From: Epiperipatus broadwayi
Taxonomy: Eukaryota > Onychophora > Udeonychophora > Euonychophora > Peripatidae
Assembly (NCBI GenBank): GCA_028023455.1
Contig: JAQFVV010012394.1
Location: 19,982,353 to 20,046,352 of the forward strand
DNA: 64,000 bases
Reading direction: 5' to 3'
The notes under the pieces are model-generated. The model did no database searches and was not told the DNA's origin. It saw only the letters and a list, made by a program, of their open reading frames with translations. Shown here piece after piece: positions 38,311 to 49,627 of this stretch. The position numbers and the translations under genes are program-made. Numbering within the stretch: the first letter of the stretch is position 1; each line of letters begins with the position of its first letter.

Positions 38311-39529
38311 TCTTAAATATTACTTAGAATAGTATTTTTAAACTCAATTACAGTTTTATCAAAATTATTTAAACTTTAAAACAATTATTAAAACAATATT
38401 TAATACCTATTTTAATATTAATATTTAATTTATCTTGTTTTTATTTAAACAAAATATTTAATTTTTTTTTTTTTTTATTAACTGTATTCAACTTTTAAAC
38501 ACTACTTAAATATTACATCATTTAAACATTTAAAATAACTATTTAATATTTCAACATTCATTTCAACAATAGACAGCAATTACATTTAGTTCCATAATTC
38601 ACAAACTTTATTATTATATTCTAACAAGCGTGTGTGTGAAGGTATATAATATACAGTCACATGATTACCAACTTTATCAGATGATTTTTTAATTTACGTC
38701 TCGGTCTAAATTACCAAAACTGATATATTTTATAAAAATTTGGAAAATAATTTTAAAATGTAGAACTAAATATAATTCTCACCATCCCAAAGTTTATTTT
38801 AAAATATATTAGATTAAATTTGAATATTAATTATAATTATAATATTACATATAGCGTTTATTTAATTTATTAGTTTTAAAATATTACAATTGGATTGTTA
38901 ATATACTTTTAATTATTTATAGCTGTATTATTTTATATGGCCAGCTTTTACAACCATATGCAAGGATATAATTAAGCTTTATTTAACTGTTTCTTTAAAA
39001 TAATCCATTACACTTTTACATACCAGGTAATTTTCAGCCTTAAATTGTACTATAAGATCTAATCGATCATACAATTATCAATATATTACACAAACGTATT
39101 TTAAAATTTAAAATTTTTTACCAATTGACCATTCTACCCTATTATGACCTATAGAATATATATTGTAATCTTAAGTTCTGCCTGTAGAACTTTATGATAG
39201 GTATTTTGTTAATGTATCTAAAAAAAATTACATAGTTTATTTTCTATTAAATAAATTCTATTGTGCTGTTAAAAGTAGTGAGTTATTCTTATATACTATT
39301 TTGTTGATTTATAACTAATATTATAAAATATCATTTATTTATTTAATGTATATTCTTTATTAATAACACAAATTTTATATACATTTTTTACAAATAAACC
39401 ACATGGTTTAACTATCTGATATACATAATAATTATTTCACTCTACTTTAAAAACACTATCCTATGCAAATGCAATTTGCAGAGAACATCACTATATATCC
39501 AGGTCTTCTATAAATATTTTGATTTAGAT

Positions 39530-40375
39530 TATCAATCCCACACTTCACATAGGGTCGGCATACATCCACACCATATTTTGACCATAATTTTCTTCGGTAG
39601 GTATCTTAGGCATTGATTAAAGTATTTGGTCCAATCTTTATCTAGTTTTTTCAACCAGTTATACTTTTTATTATCAAAGATCACATTACATCTTATGGAC
39701 CATATTGTTTTCAATGTATGTATTATTGCCAATGTGTTATGTGGATTAAAGTTCACAAAGTTTCTTTTTATTATTTTATTTAAGTTTATTATTGGTTTAT
39801 GAAACACTTTATTTCTAATATGCCAGAGGGCCTTACACTCCTCAAATAAGTGCAATAAGCTATCTTCCTTTATTTTACATAACATGCATATTGGTTCCAA
39901 CTTCATATGGAGCCTACTATTCAGCAGGGCCTTAGTAGGAAGCAGCCCATTTAGGAACCTAAACGTAAACCTAATGTATGATTGTGGTGCACTTATCTGT
40001 TGTAATTTCTTCAATATATTATTTATATTTAATCCAGGCAGTAATTTTTTCAATATATTATTTATATTTAATCCAGGCAAAAATCCTTCTATACTTCATG
40101 CATTACTTCCCTGATTTTTTATCTCTATATATTTAACCCCTTCCAAACTAATCAAGTCTAGATTGTCCTGTAAATCCCTGTACGCTATCTGCAGGTCAGC
40201 AAAAAAGGATATCCTTTCTTTTCCTATTTCATGGTAGATGTTAACTTCAATCAGTGGAGGGTCAAAGCATTTATATTTAATGACATTTATATATGTCTTA
40301 GCTTTGATAAACATAATATATTCTTTTAGGTCAATTAAGTTGAGACCTCCCTTATGACAAATTTAAATTTATGAA
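39530..40375 (-). pseudogene. LINE C-terminus with zf-RVT domain
   Basis: The minus strand begins HKGGLNLIDLKEYIMFIKAK near 40370, the conserved post-palm GGL.L.D motif of LINE reverse transcriptases. The 72-codon frame 40096-40314 continues it. The 182-codon frame 39532-40080 carries the zinc-binding zf-RVT pattern: FRFLNGLLPTKALLNSR, then CMLC, then LLHLFEECKALWHIRN. An in-frame stop ends homology upstream at about 40375, and the frame shifts near 40090, so it is truncated and inactive. The N-terminus of the long frame has a 12-residue tandem duplication (PGLNINNILKKL twice). An L1/Tx1-like lineage is likely. Confidence 0.8.
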
Positions 40376-40379
40376 TTTC

Positions 40380-41540
40380 AATAATTTTAATTTAGCAGTT
40401 AAGCTTATGTTATAATTGTAAGTGTTATAAACCATAAAATCATTATTTTAATGTATAATATATCTTAAAATATTGTAGTTTAAAGATTTAAGTATACCTT
40501 TAATATAAGCATTACATGCATTTATTAAAATATAAGTTTCAACAGTGCTTTATTAACTTTTATTAATAATTAATATATTACAACACATTTTAAAATATTT
40601 CTAAATGTTAGTTTTCTAGTCTTATATAAATCTTATAATGAGCTAATAACTTTAAAGTTGTTATTTCTAAATCACATTTTAAATATTTTAGTGTGTGTGT
40701 GTGAATGCATGTAATTTATTTCCATTTAAAGTTAAAATTTTAACTTAAAATATGATTATATTTCAACTTCCTTGTCTGGAAGATAAGAATAATTAAAATA
40801 ATTTTATTGTATAAAGTTTTGTTTATAAAAATATCTGTTCTTAAAAAAGAAATTTTGTATTAGAGTAAATATTTTGAGAATTTTTTTTAAAAATTTAAAT
40901 AAATGTATTCATTAGTGGTATAACATTTCACTTGTTAAATAATAATTTATAATAAGATGATGTAATTTGTTTTTTCTAAAATTTATAGGCAATGTAATTA
41001 AAAGTTATTTTTAGCTTCTTTGACTTATTGTCAATCATTAATTAATAATCTATCACATGACTTACCCTATTTAAGCTCTGACCACATGTATCCTAAACAC
41101 CATCATTTTTCCTCACTGTAATTTTTTCTAATTATTTATTATTTTTGCTAATTTAAGTCCTGAACAGCTAAAATAATTATCTATTCTGGCCTTTAGCTTT
41201 GGTTCATCCATCACTCTACAGAATCTCAATGTATACACCATTTCAGAAATTTCAACAACACTTACATATGGAAGGAAGCAATATATTGTTATAATGCTTT
41301 GTGATAACAGGGAATTTTCTACAGAAGGTATAATTGTATTGATTGAACTTAATATTGAATGACATGTTTAATCAAGCTAAGTTTATCTGGAAGTGAAAAT
41401 TTTAAAATGGTGAATGCCAGAACTTTATATAACTCTTAATATTATGCTTTATTCTACAATGAATTATGGACACCAAATTTTTTTTTACAAATGTTGAGCT
41501 TTACTGTTTTTTACAAAATGTTTTTTTTTTTAGCTTAACT
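40380..41540. other. AT-rich DNA, no gene recognised
   Basis: Nothing is assignable apart from a short GT repeat near 40690. Confidence 0.5.
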
Positions 41541-41542
41541 TG

Positions 41543-41659
41543 ATTTTTTTTTTTCCATATGTCAAAGCATCGCCAGGAAGCAAACCCGCAACAACTGGTT
41601 GCAAGCAACTCCTTGCTTGCAAGGCAGCCATGCTGACTCTTGGCTACCAATGCTTGACA
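41543..41659 (-). mobile_element. tRNA SINE family A, long-variable-arm subtype
   Basis: The minus strand has GTCAAGCATTGGTAGCC, anticodon loop CTTGCAA (TGC, Ala-like), an enlarged variable region (AGCAAGGAGTTGCTTGC), box B GGGTTTGCTTCC and GATGCTTTGACATATG with an A tail. A perfect 11-bp duplication AGCTTAACTTG flanks it (41532-41542 and 41660-41670). It shares the subtype with 50283-50389. Confidence 0.85.
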
Positions 41660-41674
41660 AGCTTAACTTGGTTA

Positions 41675-42265
41675 TTTCAGTTAAATTAGAACTTTTTGCT
41701 AAACTTGCAGGATGTTGTAAATGATAAAACCTACTGTAGAATAATAATTATGAAAGTATGAGTGTCTGTTTTATTTTGAAAAATGATATTTACAAAATTA
41801 TCATCGCACTATTTTTGAAATGGATGAAATATTTATTTCAATGCTGATAAAATTGAAAGAAAAAAAAGGATATATTATACTTATCATGAATTGTGTCTTA
41901 TTTTTAAATATTTTATAAATGGATTAATTTCATTTTTATATATTTTGTCTTCAAATTAAATATGTGTGATAAAATATTGCATATTATGGAAATATTTAGC
42001 CTTGGTATAAAAATAAATATTCATGAGTGGATGTACTTTTTTACTTGAGTATTTTATTGCCAATGAAATATAAAATATTTCATATTCTGTGATTTCTACA
42101 ATCTGCTCATTGTTTTATCGTAAAAGATTGCTGTGCTCCTGATTTTGTTATATAAAACATTACATTGCTTTAATGCAAAATATAATATGCTCTTTATTAA
42201 TGTTTCATTGCATAAATCAATGAATTTCATTTCAATAGAAATGATATTATTATTAAGGTAGTTGT
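41675..42265. other. AT-rich DNA, no gene recognised
   Basis: Nothing identified. Confidence 0.5.
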
Positions 42266-42269
42266 AACT

Positions 42270-42500
42270 TACGCCCCATGTGGCCGCAAGAGGCGTTGTT
42301 TCTGGGTCAACCACAGAAATATTCAGAGTAGAGGGCCAAAAATAGTGATGCAAGTTCCTGCCGCTAGATGGCACTTTTAACCATGCGTACACATAGGAAC
42401 CTTATGCCAAGTAGCTGCTAGCACTACTTCCCGCTTGGTGGTGCTGATAGCCATAGGTTTGACTTCGTTTAAGGAGAAGCCACAGTACATCATATCACAT
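42270..42500 (+). mobile_element. SINE-like unit with LINE tail and CTCF-like sites
   Basis: A G+C-richer island of about 230 bp. It ends GACTTCGTTTAAGGAGAAGC then CACAGTACATCATATCACAT, the same 3' tail as the 12.66-kb LINE. The body does not match that LINE. Three sites resemble the CTCF core: CCGCAAGAGGCG at 42284, CCGCTAGATGGCAC at 42361 (very close to consensus) and CCGCTTGGTGGTGC at 42431. Spacing is 77 and 70 bp. Minus-strand frames of 98 and 62 codons overlap it but look incidental. Confidence 0.55.
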
Positions 42501-42504
42501 GTAC

Positions 42505-45500
42505 TACTTAAAGTAAATATGGTGTTCATTATTTTTTTCATTGTTTTATATTTGAATTGCTTCAAAAGAAATTAATGTTTTTTTATTGTCGTATTATTTC
42601 AATAAGTATTTCATTATACATATTTAATTTGTTTTATTCGTATGTGTATTATATTTATGATATTGCTTATTTGTTATTTATGTATGATTTGTCTATACTT
42701 ACTATGTGAGTTCTTAGAATATTGTCTTGAAATATAATCAGAATTAATATATTTATCCTGTATGGAATTATTTAGCGTAAGTATAAACGAATTGAAGAAT
42801 TAATAGAATATCTATATTTTTCCTATAATTGCACAGCCATAATTTATATGCCTAGTGATATTTTGCTATAATTATATTTTATCAGTTTTTCACTTAACAT
42901 ATTTGTTATTGCTATAGGAGATAGAAGGATTAGTTCTATTTTTATATATTATTATTATTATGCTTCTGAGTTATATATAGTCTGCCTTAAATGACAGCAA
43001 ATGATGTTATATTTTAGGCAATCTTGTGTGATGGTTTATTCTTCTTATATTTGTTAAGATTAGAGACAGAGTCCTAATTATTTATTGCACTTTTGGACAA
43101 GCGTTTATTCTTGAGTCTATTCCATCACAATGCCTTTCTTTTATATATATCTCTTGGTGTTTATCTTGGCAAAAAATTTTTAATGACATGCATGATATCA
43201 AACAAACCTTTATTTTTTGCTTTTGATGAAATCATAATAGTTTGAGCATGTTGATATTGTTTGTATGCCTAATTTGCATATCTGATGTGTTTAAAAATCT
43301 TGATAAAATGTTTTATGCTTAAATTTATAATTATTTTTATGTGCCTATGAAATTATACATCTTTTCCCAAATCCAACTCTTTTATAATGCTGGTAAGATT
43401 TATATCTTTAATATTGTTAAATATATTCTATATTAAGACATATGGAAATGAAAGCTGGATAAACAACAAAAATGAGAGCTTTCTGTCTTTATAGTTAAAT
43501 CATATTGTTTTTTATATATATATATAATTTTAAATTTAGTTTAAACTTGTGATAATTATTTTTGATTTTATTTATATATTTAATGATTATCCTTGTCATA
43601 TTTATTAGTGTTAATAAAATATTGATTTAATTAGTACTTCTGAATTTTGTATCCACACCATCATCTGCATTTTCAGAAATTCAAAAACCACACATATATT
43701 TTATTATTATATTATGAGTACAAGAAGATTGTAAAAGTCACTTTATTAGAATTTATATTGTTGATGTTAAAGTAACATCCATGGATAAAATTATTTTGGA
43801 TTAAGATTATAAGAGAATCTTTTGCGTGATATATGGGTAGCAACAAAATCCCTTTCCTACTCATAGTATCATGAATATCATCTTAGATTGCCATATCATA
43901 ATTAAATTAGGATATTATCCAAAGATGGATCATATCGTATTATTATTGTTTATTATGATCACATTCATTGTTTGAATAAAAACTTGAGATGAAGAATAAG
44001 ATTATATTTGCTTATTTAAGAATTTTATAATAAGAACTCTGAGATCTGATATGATTAAGACAGATGCATTTTGATTAATAATTTTTTTTATTATAGTAAC
44101 CTGATTTTATGTAACTCTGCTTTCTAAGATTAATTTGGAAAGTATTAGAATTCTTGATTAAACTAGTTGTCTTAAAGCAGCATAAGCGCTAACTTACCCT
44201 GAGGTTGTATTATTTTGGTGAACTTGATTGGCCAACCCATGATCTCTTTGGTTACAATATATAGCTGTTGATTAATATTAATAATAATCCCATTAGTAGA
44301 AATGATCATTTGAATAGTTAAATATAGAACATGGTTTGCAAAAGGTTATAAATACTATTTTAATAACAATAAAGGCAAACAAACCATGACTGGACATCTC
44401 TATATTAGCAGTGAAAGTTATATTAAATAACCATTTTAGTCATCACATTGAAACTTACAATGATTAATTTGTATTTCTTGGGAGATTAAGCTTTCACTTA
44501 AGAATTTATGAATATCAATTTGTGACTACTATTGGATATCTTGCAGAATTGGATATGGCCATCTTATTGAAAGAAAAATGTTTGTCTGTTATCGGAAATA
44601 AGTTTAAAGTTCACATATCTCAAATGAGAAATTCAATTTATAAACTTGGCAGCAAGAGTTTCAAAAAAGTATGACACGAAGCCTTATATTTCTCTTTAGT
44701 GAAATGATTTAACTATAGCTGCTCTTTGTTAACTACATCAGTGTCAACCCCACCCAGAAAATTTTTGAATAGATTTTAGTGATGTTTTTTTTACTATGAC
44801 ATCAAGTTTGATTTTTTTAGTGCAATTAAAATGTTTTTTATATATATTACAAAATTAATTTATATACTTCATTATAAATATTTAGGCTTCTAATAATTAA
44901 AATAAAAATATCTTTTAAATTAATATTTTAAAATTGTGAAAATAAGTATCTAACTGAAAATCTTACCAACAACAAAGGAACACATTGTTATTGATTTCAC
45001 AATACCTATTCAAAAAATTAGAAGAATGAAATATTAGATATTAGAATGTTATGTTATTAAAAATGATGTATTTAGAATTAGTTATCATCAAAGAAACAAA
45101 AAATAAATAAATTATTTTTAGCTTGTAATAATTATTTCTGTATCAATTTCTGCTTATCATAACATACTTTCTATGCTTTCTAAGAGCTGTCTTCTTAAAA
45201 ATAAAGTGTTTTCAAAGACTAACCCCTTTCCCATGATATAATTTTTGGTTTAATAATGTCTTTTACAAAAATATTGCATCATAATCATTAACAATTACTG
45301 AAAATCACATTTTTTGTAGCATTTAGCCACAGGGGAAAATAATCTAAAGAAGCAGCCAATCACAAATTGTCACCTCCTTCATAGCTTTGTCTGAACAATA
45401 GAATGTGCTGTCAATCACAGACAAAGGTCAATAAAGATCCTATGCTGCTGACATTTCTTGGAATTTTTTAAAATTAATATATTAAAAATGGAAGCTTCAT

Positions 45501-45820
45501 AGAAAGAATCACTGTAGCCTGTCACACACCGTAATTTAACATATATAATGCATTAAAACAATGTAGAAAGTAGCAATCACAGTACCATTACATTGTCTAA
45601 AATGTCAAATATGATAATGCTATCACAATTTACTTTTATGAAGGTCTCTAATTAAAAATGTTTAAAATCATTGTATTTATACGGGTAGAAAACCTGTTAA
45701 TTCAAAAATCTATTATTCAAACAAAATTTTAAGAGTGATTGTTAATCTTTTACAATAAATCATTTTCTATATACATTTGCAAACAAAATTAAAGCAAAAA
45801 CAAATGTAAACCACTGAACA
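42505..45820. other. Presumed intron or upstream DNA, unassigned
   Basis: AT-rich, with no recognisable upstream exon of the PI3-kinase gene. Low-level A/T repeats only, apart from the frame at 44468. Confidence 0.4.
44468..44674 (+). other. Unrecognised 68-codon open segment
   Basis: This stretch is open from a stop at 44465 to TGA at 44672 and has varied composition (YLAELDMAILLKEKCLSVIG, then FKVHISQMRNSIYKLGSKSF). It has no Met at the start and no clear splice sites. It may be a fragment of an old mobile-element protein or a decayed exon. I do not recognise the family. Confidence 0.2.
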
Positions 45821-45824
45821 TCAC

Positions 45825-46034
45825 ATGATCACCATTTGCTATGCTAAGATCTAGGTGCAATGCTCTCAAATTCAAGGCTCCACACTGATGAAAGCCACAA
45901 GCTAGAAACTAGTCTGGGAATATTGGACGAGTAGGCACTAGATAGGGATTTTATGTACAAACTTTCTTACATTCATTGTTTACTCTGGCTTACACTAAGT
46001 GGCACTACTATATGGAGAATTTTGCCTCTGGTGA
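45825..46034. repeat. Foldback family C, partial copy
   Basis: It has the terminal repeat ACCACTGAACATCACATGAT, then jumps to the inner arm (GATCTAGGTGCAATGCTC to GGAGAATTTTGCCTC). It ends in a 13-base A run, not a terminal repeat. Confidence 0.7.
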
Positions 46035-46599
46035 AAAAAAAAAAAATCTGTAAAATCCATTCAATAAATATTTATAAATGAATGTCTATTTGTAATAAAC
46101 TGACTGTTTTTTTCTTTTACATCTTATTAGAATTTGGACTCATGATAAGGAGGCAAAAATTTATTATTGAGATCAAACAAAAAAAAAAAAACTTTCTAAA
46201 AAAAAAAGCCCTGGAATTAGTGATAGCAGATTAATGTTTTACTTCAATACCAAATAAATTATTATTTGAATGATATACACGTTACTCCGACATTTGTTCT
46301 TATCATAGGTTAAAAAAAAAACAATTTTACATTCCCTTTATATAATTGTAAATATATTTTTCTCTCAGTAGAAAAGATCTTTCTTGCATTTTGGTACTTT
46401 AGTTAAATGAGGATTGTAAAGCTAAATTATTCATAATAATGATTGATTTAAGCAAACCGTTTTTAATTGTTAACAATTTTTGGATGAAAGGTAAAGCTTT
46501 GTGATTGAGTATTTTTACAAATAAATATTATTAATTATTGACGAAAAGTTATAAAAAATTGTTATTGAATGCATATACATAATACACTTTTATTTTTAG

Positions 46600-46829
46600 G
46601 TTTACATGAATTCGATGCTCTACAAAATCCTGAAGTCAATGAATTTCGTTTTAAAATGCGGACAATGTGTGAAGATATAGCAAAAGAATGGAGTGAAAAA
46701 TCATGGTTAGAACGAGCATTGTACCAGTATCCTCTCCAGTTGGAAGCCAGTCCTGAATTAAATGAATCTCTTAAAGGTTTACTCATAGATAACAAAATAG
46801 TTATTAGGGTCAAGTTTGAAAAAAACGAG
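46600..46829 (+). CDS. PIK3CB/PIK3CD-like: Class IA PI3-kinase catalytic subunit exon (p110 beta/delta-like)
   Basis: Internal exon of 230 bp. The acceptor TTTTATTTTTAG ends at 46599 and the donor GAG/GTAAGT follows 46829. It enters one base into a codon and leaves on a codon boundary, adding 76 codons. The peptide includes HEFDALQNPEVNEFRFKM, ERALYQYPLQLEASPELN and IVIRVKFEKNE. Class IA p110 proteins have the same order: (E)FDAM.DPEV.DFR.KM, a YP..LE(P/S)S block and a V.V.FE strand at the entry to the Ras-binding domain. In human p110 this is roughly residues 110-190. The enzyme phosphorylates PtdIns(4,5)P2 to PIP3 at the plasma membrane with a p85-type adaptor and Ras input. The match is closer to beta/delta than alpha. 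Catalytic exons are not in view. Confidence 0.88.
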
Positions 46830-46932
46830 GTAAGTTATATTTTGTTTAAATATTAAAACTATTTTGTTGTTAAAAAAAACAAACCTTATTGATTTTAAAA
46901 TAATATTGTACTACAGTCTCATTACTTTAAAA

Positions 46933-47176
46933 TAGCGGTCCCCAACCTTTTCGCACTTAAGAGCACATTCTAAAATACTCGCCAGGTGGCGGGCACCATT
47001 TATTTATTTCAAAAATAAAATTTTAATAGTTGATTACAATATAATACAATAATTTATAAGAAATTTTAAAAATTAAATTTATTTGTATCAGATTAATAAT
47101 TTTTTATCATGTTCGGATAGTGGCGGGCACACGTAAAATAGTCTGGTGCCCGCGGGCATAGGGTTGGAGACCCCTG
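46933..47176. mobile_element. hAT-type MITE, 244 bp
   Basis: Termini TAGCGGTCCCCAACC and GGTTGGAGACCCCTG are inverted and have the hAT (Charlie-like) look. GGCGGGCAC boxes lie inside both ends. A perfect 8-bp duplication CTTTAAAA flanks it (46925-46932 and 47177-47184). It sits about 100 bp into the intron after the PI3-kinase exon and is non-coding. Confidence 0.92.
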
Positions 47177-47204
47177 CTTTAAAAGTAGTAATCTTTATGT
47201 CTTG

Positions 47205-47312
47205 CAAGGTTTAGTGTCAGACTCTTAGTGTGAAGTTATCAGATCGATTCGATTATAGGCACTTTTAGTGCCCAAACTTTCCATGAACTCCTGAGATTTT
47301 TTTAAAAATTCA
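47205..47312 (+). mobile_element. SINE family B, single unit
   Basis: GCAAGGTTTAGTGTCAGACT at the start, GATCGATTCGATT in the box B position, then CCATGAACTCCTGAG and a T-rich end. The middle is diverged. Confidence 0.55.
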
Positions 47313-47371
47313 TCTTTGTATTATAATTATATATATGGTGTTAACGTTTCTCAGATGAAACTGCAATTCAA

Positions 47372-47628
47372 TTAAATTATAAGCGTTGGGAATGCTTAAA
47401 TGAGCTTAAGTTTCAACATTTGATATAATATTACGCTAAGCGCTTTTGATATCCTGGTCTGATACCAGAACAAGATAATCGAAAGCACTTAGCATAATAT
47501 TATATCAAACATTGAAACTTATGCTTTTCTTATCTCAGACCAAAATATTGAATGGCTTAGCATAATATTATAACCAACATTGAAACTTAAGCTTCTCCTA
47601 TCTAAGCATTCCTAGTGCTTATAATTTA
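47372..47628. repeat. Foldback family G, copy 2
   Basis: Inverted arms: ATTAAATTATAAGC at the left and GCTTATAATTTAAT at the right, with TAATATTACGCTAAGCGCTT and AGCACTTAGCATAATATTAT around the loop. One arm has an extra partial copy near 47550-47600. Confidence 0.75.
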
Positions 47629-47639
47629 ATCATCGTTGT

Positions 47640-47890
47640 ATTACAATAATAATAATTACAGTTATTTATATTGAAGTTGAATTTTTTTTAAAATAACACT
47701 ACAAATAGCATACATACAAATTGAAAAATACATTCTTAATCTAGTTTTTAATATTTAAATAAATCATACGATATAATATAAAACATCTTTATATAATAAC
47801 AATAATTATATATATATAATAACAATACATAAAATTTATTTTCATCAAATATTAATTTTTGCCCTTTTCTATATGACGGAACTATTTTAC
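47640..47890. other. AT-rich DNA, no gene recognised
   Basis: Nothing identified. Confidence 0.5.
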
Positions 47891-47896
47891 AATTTC

Positions 47897-47955
47897 ATGT
47901 GATGTGATGTGATTATGGCTTCTCCTTAAACGAAGTCAAGAATATCTCAGCATAC
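47897..47955 (-). repeat. Solitary LINE 3' tail
   Basis: The minus strand reads CTTGACTTCGTTTAAGGAGA, then AGCCATAATCACATCACATC. It is the same tail as on the LINE copies at 12.66 and 59.15 kb. Little of the preceding body is present, so it is a severely 5'-truncated copy or a SINE end. Confidence 0.75.
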
Positions 47956-48108
47956 GTAAAATTAACTAGAACCTATTATAACAATAATATAACATGCACA
48001 AGCAAGACACAAAAAATCCATATAAATGTATTCTTTTGATATTTATATGTTAAGGACATATAATTACCACAAAAATATTTTTTTAATATTATATTGTTAA
48101 TAAAAAAT

Positions 48109-48170
48109 AATCACATGATCACCATTTCTTATGCTTGCTCATAACTGTATGGAGAGTTTTACCTGTTTTA
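48109..48170. repeat. Foldback family C, minimal derivative
   Basis: AATCACATGATCACCATTTC and TGCTTGCTCATAACTG joined directly to TATGGAGAGTTTTACCTG. This is the outer left arm fused to the inner right end, about 60 bp in all. Confidence 0.75.
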
Positions 48171-48174
48171 ATAA

Positions 48175-48770
48175 AAAATCATTTTTATTTTTAATAATAT
48201 ATTTCAATTTTCTTTTATACAATCCTTGATTATATGTTGTAATTTTCTACAGTAGATACATACAAATTACTACAGGTTAAACATCATTAATCCAAAATTC
48301 TTCACTCCAGGATTTGTAATTTTTTTGCCTTTTATGAGATATTTTACACCATTATTGTAAACCTAAACCTTACTAAGATATATATATAAGGCAGTTCTTG
48401 GCAATTTGGCTTATTAATTTATAGATATTCACTAATTTTTTTCTGTAGATTTTGTTTGTAACTGAGTATAAAACTAATTTATTTATAATAAAAAGTCAAA
48501 AGTTATCTTTGAAATTTTGTTTAAAAAATAGAAGAGAATTTCTTGAATAGTCGGATTTTGGATCATTGTTCTTTCATCTGTATTTAATCTTGTAATACAA
48601 AATATCATAATAAATATCCAACAAAAGTATATTACTACAAAATCATTTTCAGTTTCCCCCCATGTGAAATTACAGTGATGTTAAGATTAAAATTGATAAG
48701 GATATACAATAGGATGATTCCATATTTTTAAAACTTTTTACAGCAGTTTTACAAGAAATCTTTTGTATAT
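48175..48770. other. AT-rich DNA, no gene recognised
   Basis: Nothing identified. No downstream PI3-kinase exon was found. Confidence 0.45.
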
Positions 48771-48779
48771 TAAAGTGGA

Positions 48780-49495
48780 AAGGTAGATGAGTAAATGTAA
48801 ACAGAGATTATTTAAGTCATCTAGATTTTGCAGATGATGTGGATATATTGGCGAACACTGCTTCAGAACTTCAGAAAATGTTATGAGTTACAAGATGAAA
48901 GTAAGAAAGTAAGATGAAGGATAAATACTAAAAAGATTAATAATAATGTTTAATATATTTTCTTAGAACAGGAAAATAAATATTTATAATCATAATCTTG
49001 ATCAGATTATTATTACAGATAGAAACAGAATGGATCAAATTATTGATAGAATTAAACTCAGATGGAATGCTTTTGGCAGAAATAACTTAGTATTAAAAGA
49101 AAATATGTCTATATGTTTATAAAGGAAAATTTTTAATATATGTATTGTATCAGTTCTTATTTATGGATCTGATATTTGAATGCTTAACAGCAAAGTAATA
49201 CAGAGAGTTCAGACCATTTAGTGAAGTATGAAAAGATGTTTGTTAGGAGTAACATGAAATTGAAAACAAAACACGTGAATGAGTGAACAAAGAGATATCA
49301 CTGACATCATTGATGTAATTAAGATACTAAATTGGAACTGGCTGGAAATATTGCTAAAAGAGATGATAATACATGGACAGTTGCAGTACTAATTAAGATC
49401 CAAGAAATGGACGAATGAAATAAAGGAAATTTGCTGGGGTGATGTGGATAGGTTATATCATCATGCAGGAATTGATAATGATTGAAAATGATGAT
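48780..49495 (+). pseudogene. LINE reverse-transcriptase fragment
   Basis: The + strand begins VNVNRDYLSHLDFADDVDIL and ANTASELQKML, which is the FADD catalytic box with its typical upstream HL and downstream LQ.ML helix. Further on are RIKLRWNAFGRN, VLIYGSDI, QRDITDIIDVIKILNWNW and a WTNEIKEICWGDV stretch, in the usual order for the rest of the domain and C-terminus. Stops and frame breaks occur throughout. The 3' end has AATGATTGAAAATGATGATT. The catalytic FADD residues are intact, but the copy is a pseudogene. Confidence 0.8.
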
Positions 49496-49627
49496 TATTT
49501 TATCTTGGGAGGTTAGACATGGCCTGAGTAGGATCTATTCTCCAAAACAATTGTACTGTGAAATGATGTCTTAAATGATAAAGTCATTGATTGCTGTGAT
49601 ATTTTATGTACTAACAATAATAGTTCA

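Larger units (their letters stand above)
34130..39520. other. Unassigned C-skewed block
   Basis: The + strand has visibly more C than G over much of this 5.4-kb stretch. This could mean minus-strand-oriented elements or a transcription unit. I found no conserved protein, TIR or duplicated ends. An AATAAA lies on the minus strand near 35277, followed by sequence ending CTCCACA/TGG near 35221. Two details, 36836-36940 and 38190-38310, are listed separately. Frames of 60-73 codons at 34280, 36415 and 37775 are not recognisable. Confidence 0.35.

Noticed and set aside
42096-42565. Two minus-strand frames (98 and 62 codons)
   Set aside because: They overlap a SINE-like unit, show no conserved motif and read against the unit's tail orientation.
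46562-46813. 83-codon minus-strand frame
   Set aside because: It is a shadow of the PI3-kinase exon on the opposite strand.
48780-49495. Intact, active reverse transcriptase
   Set aside because: The FADD box is intact but stops and frame breaks interrupt the rest.
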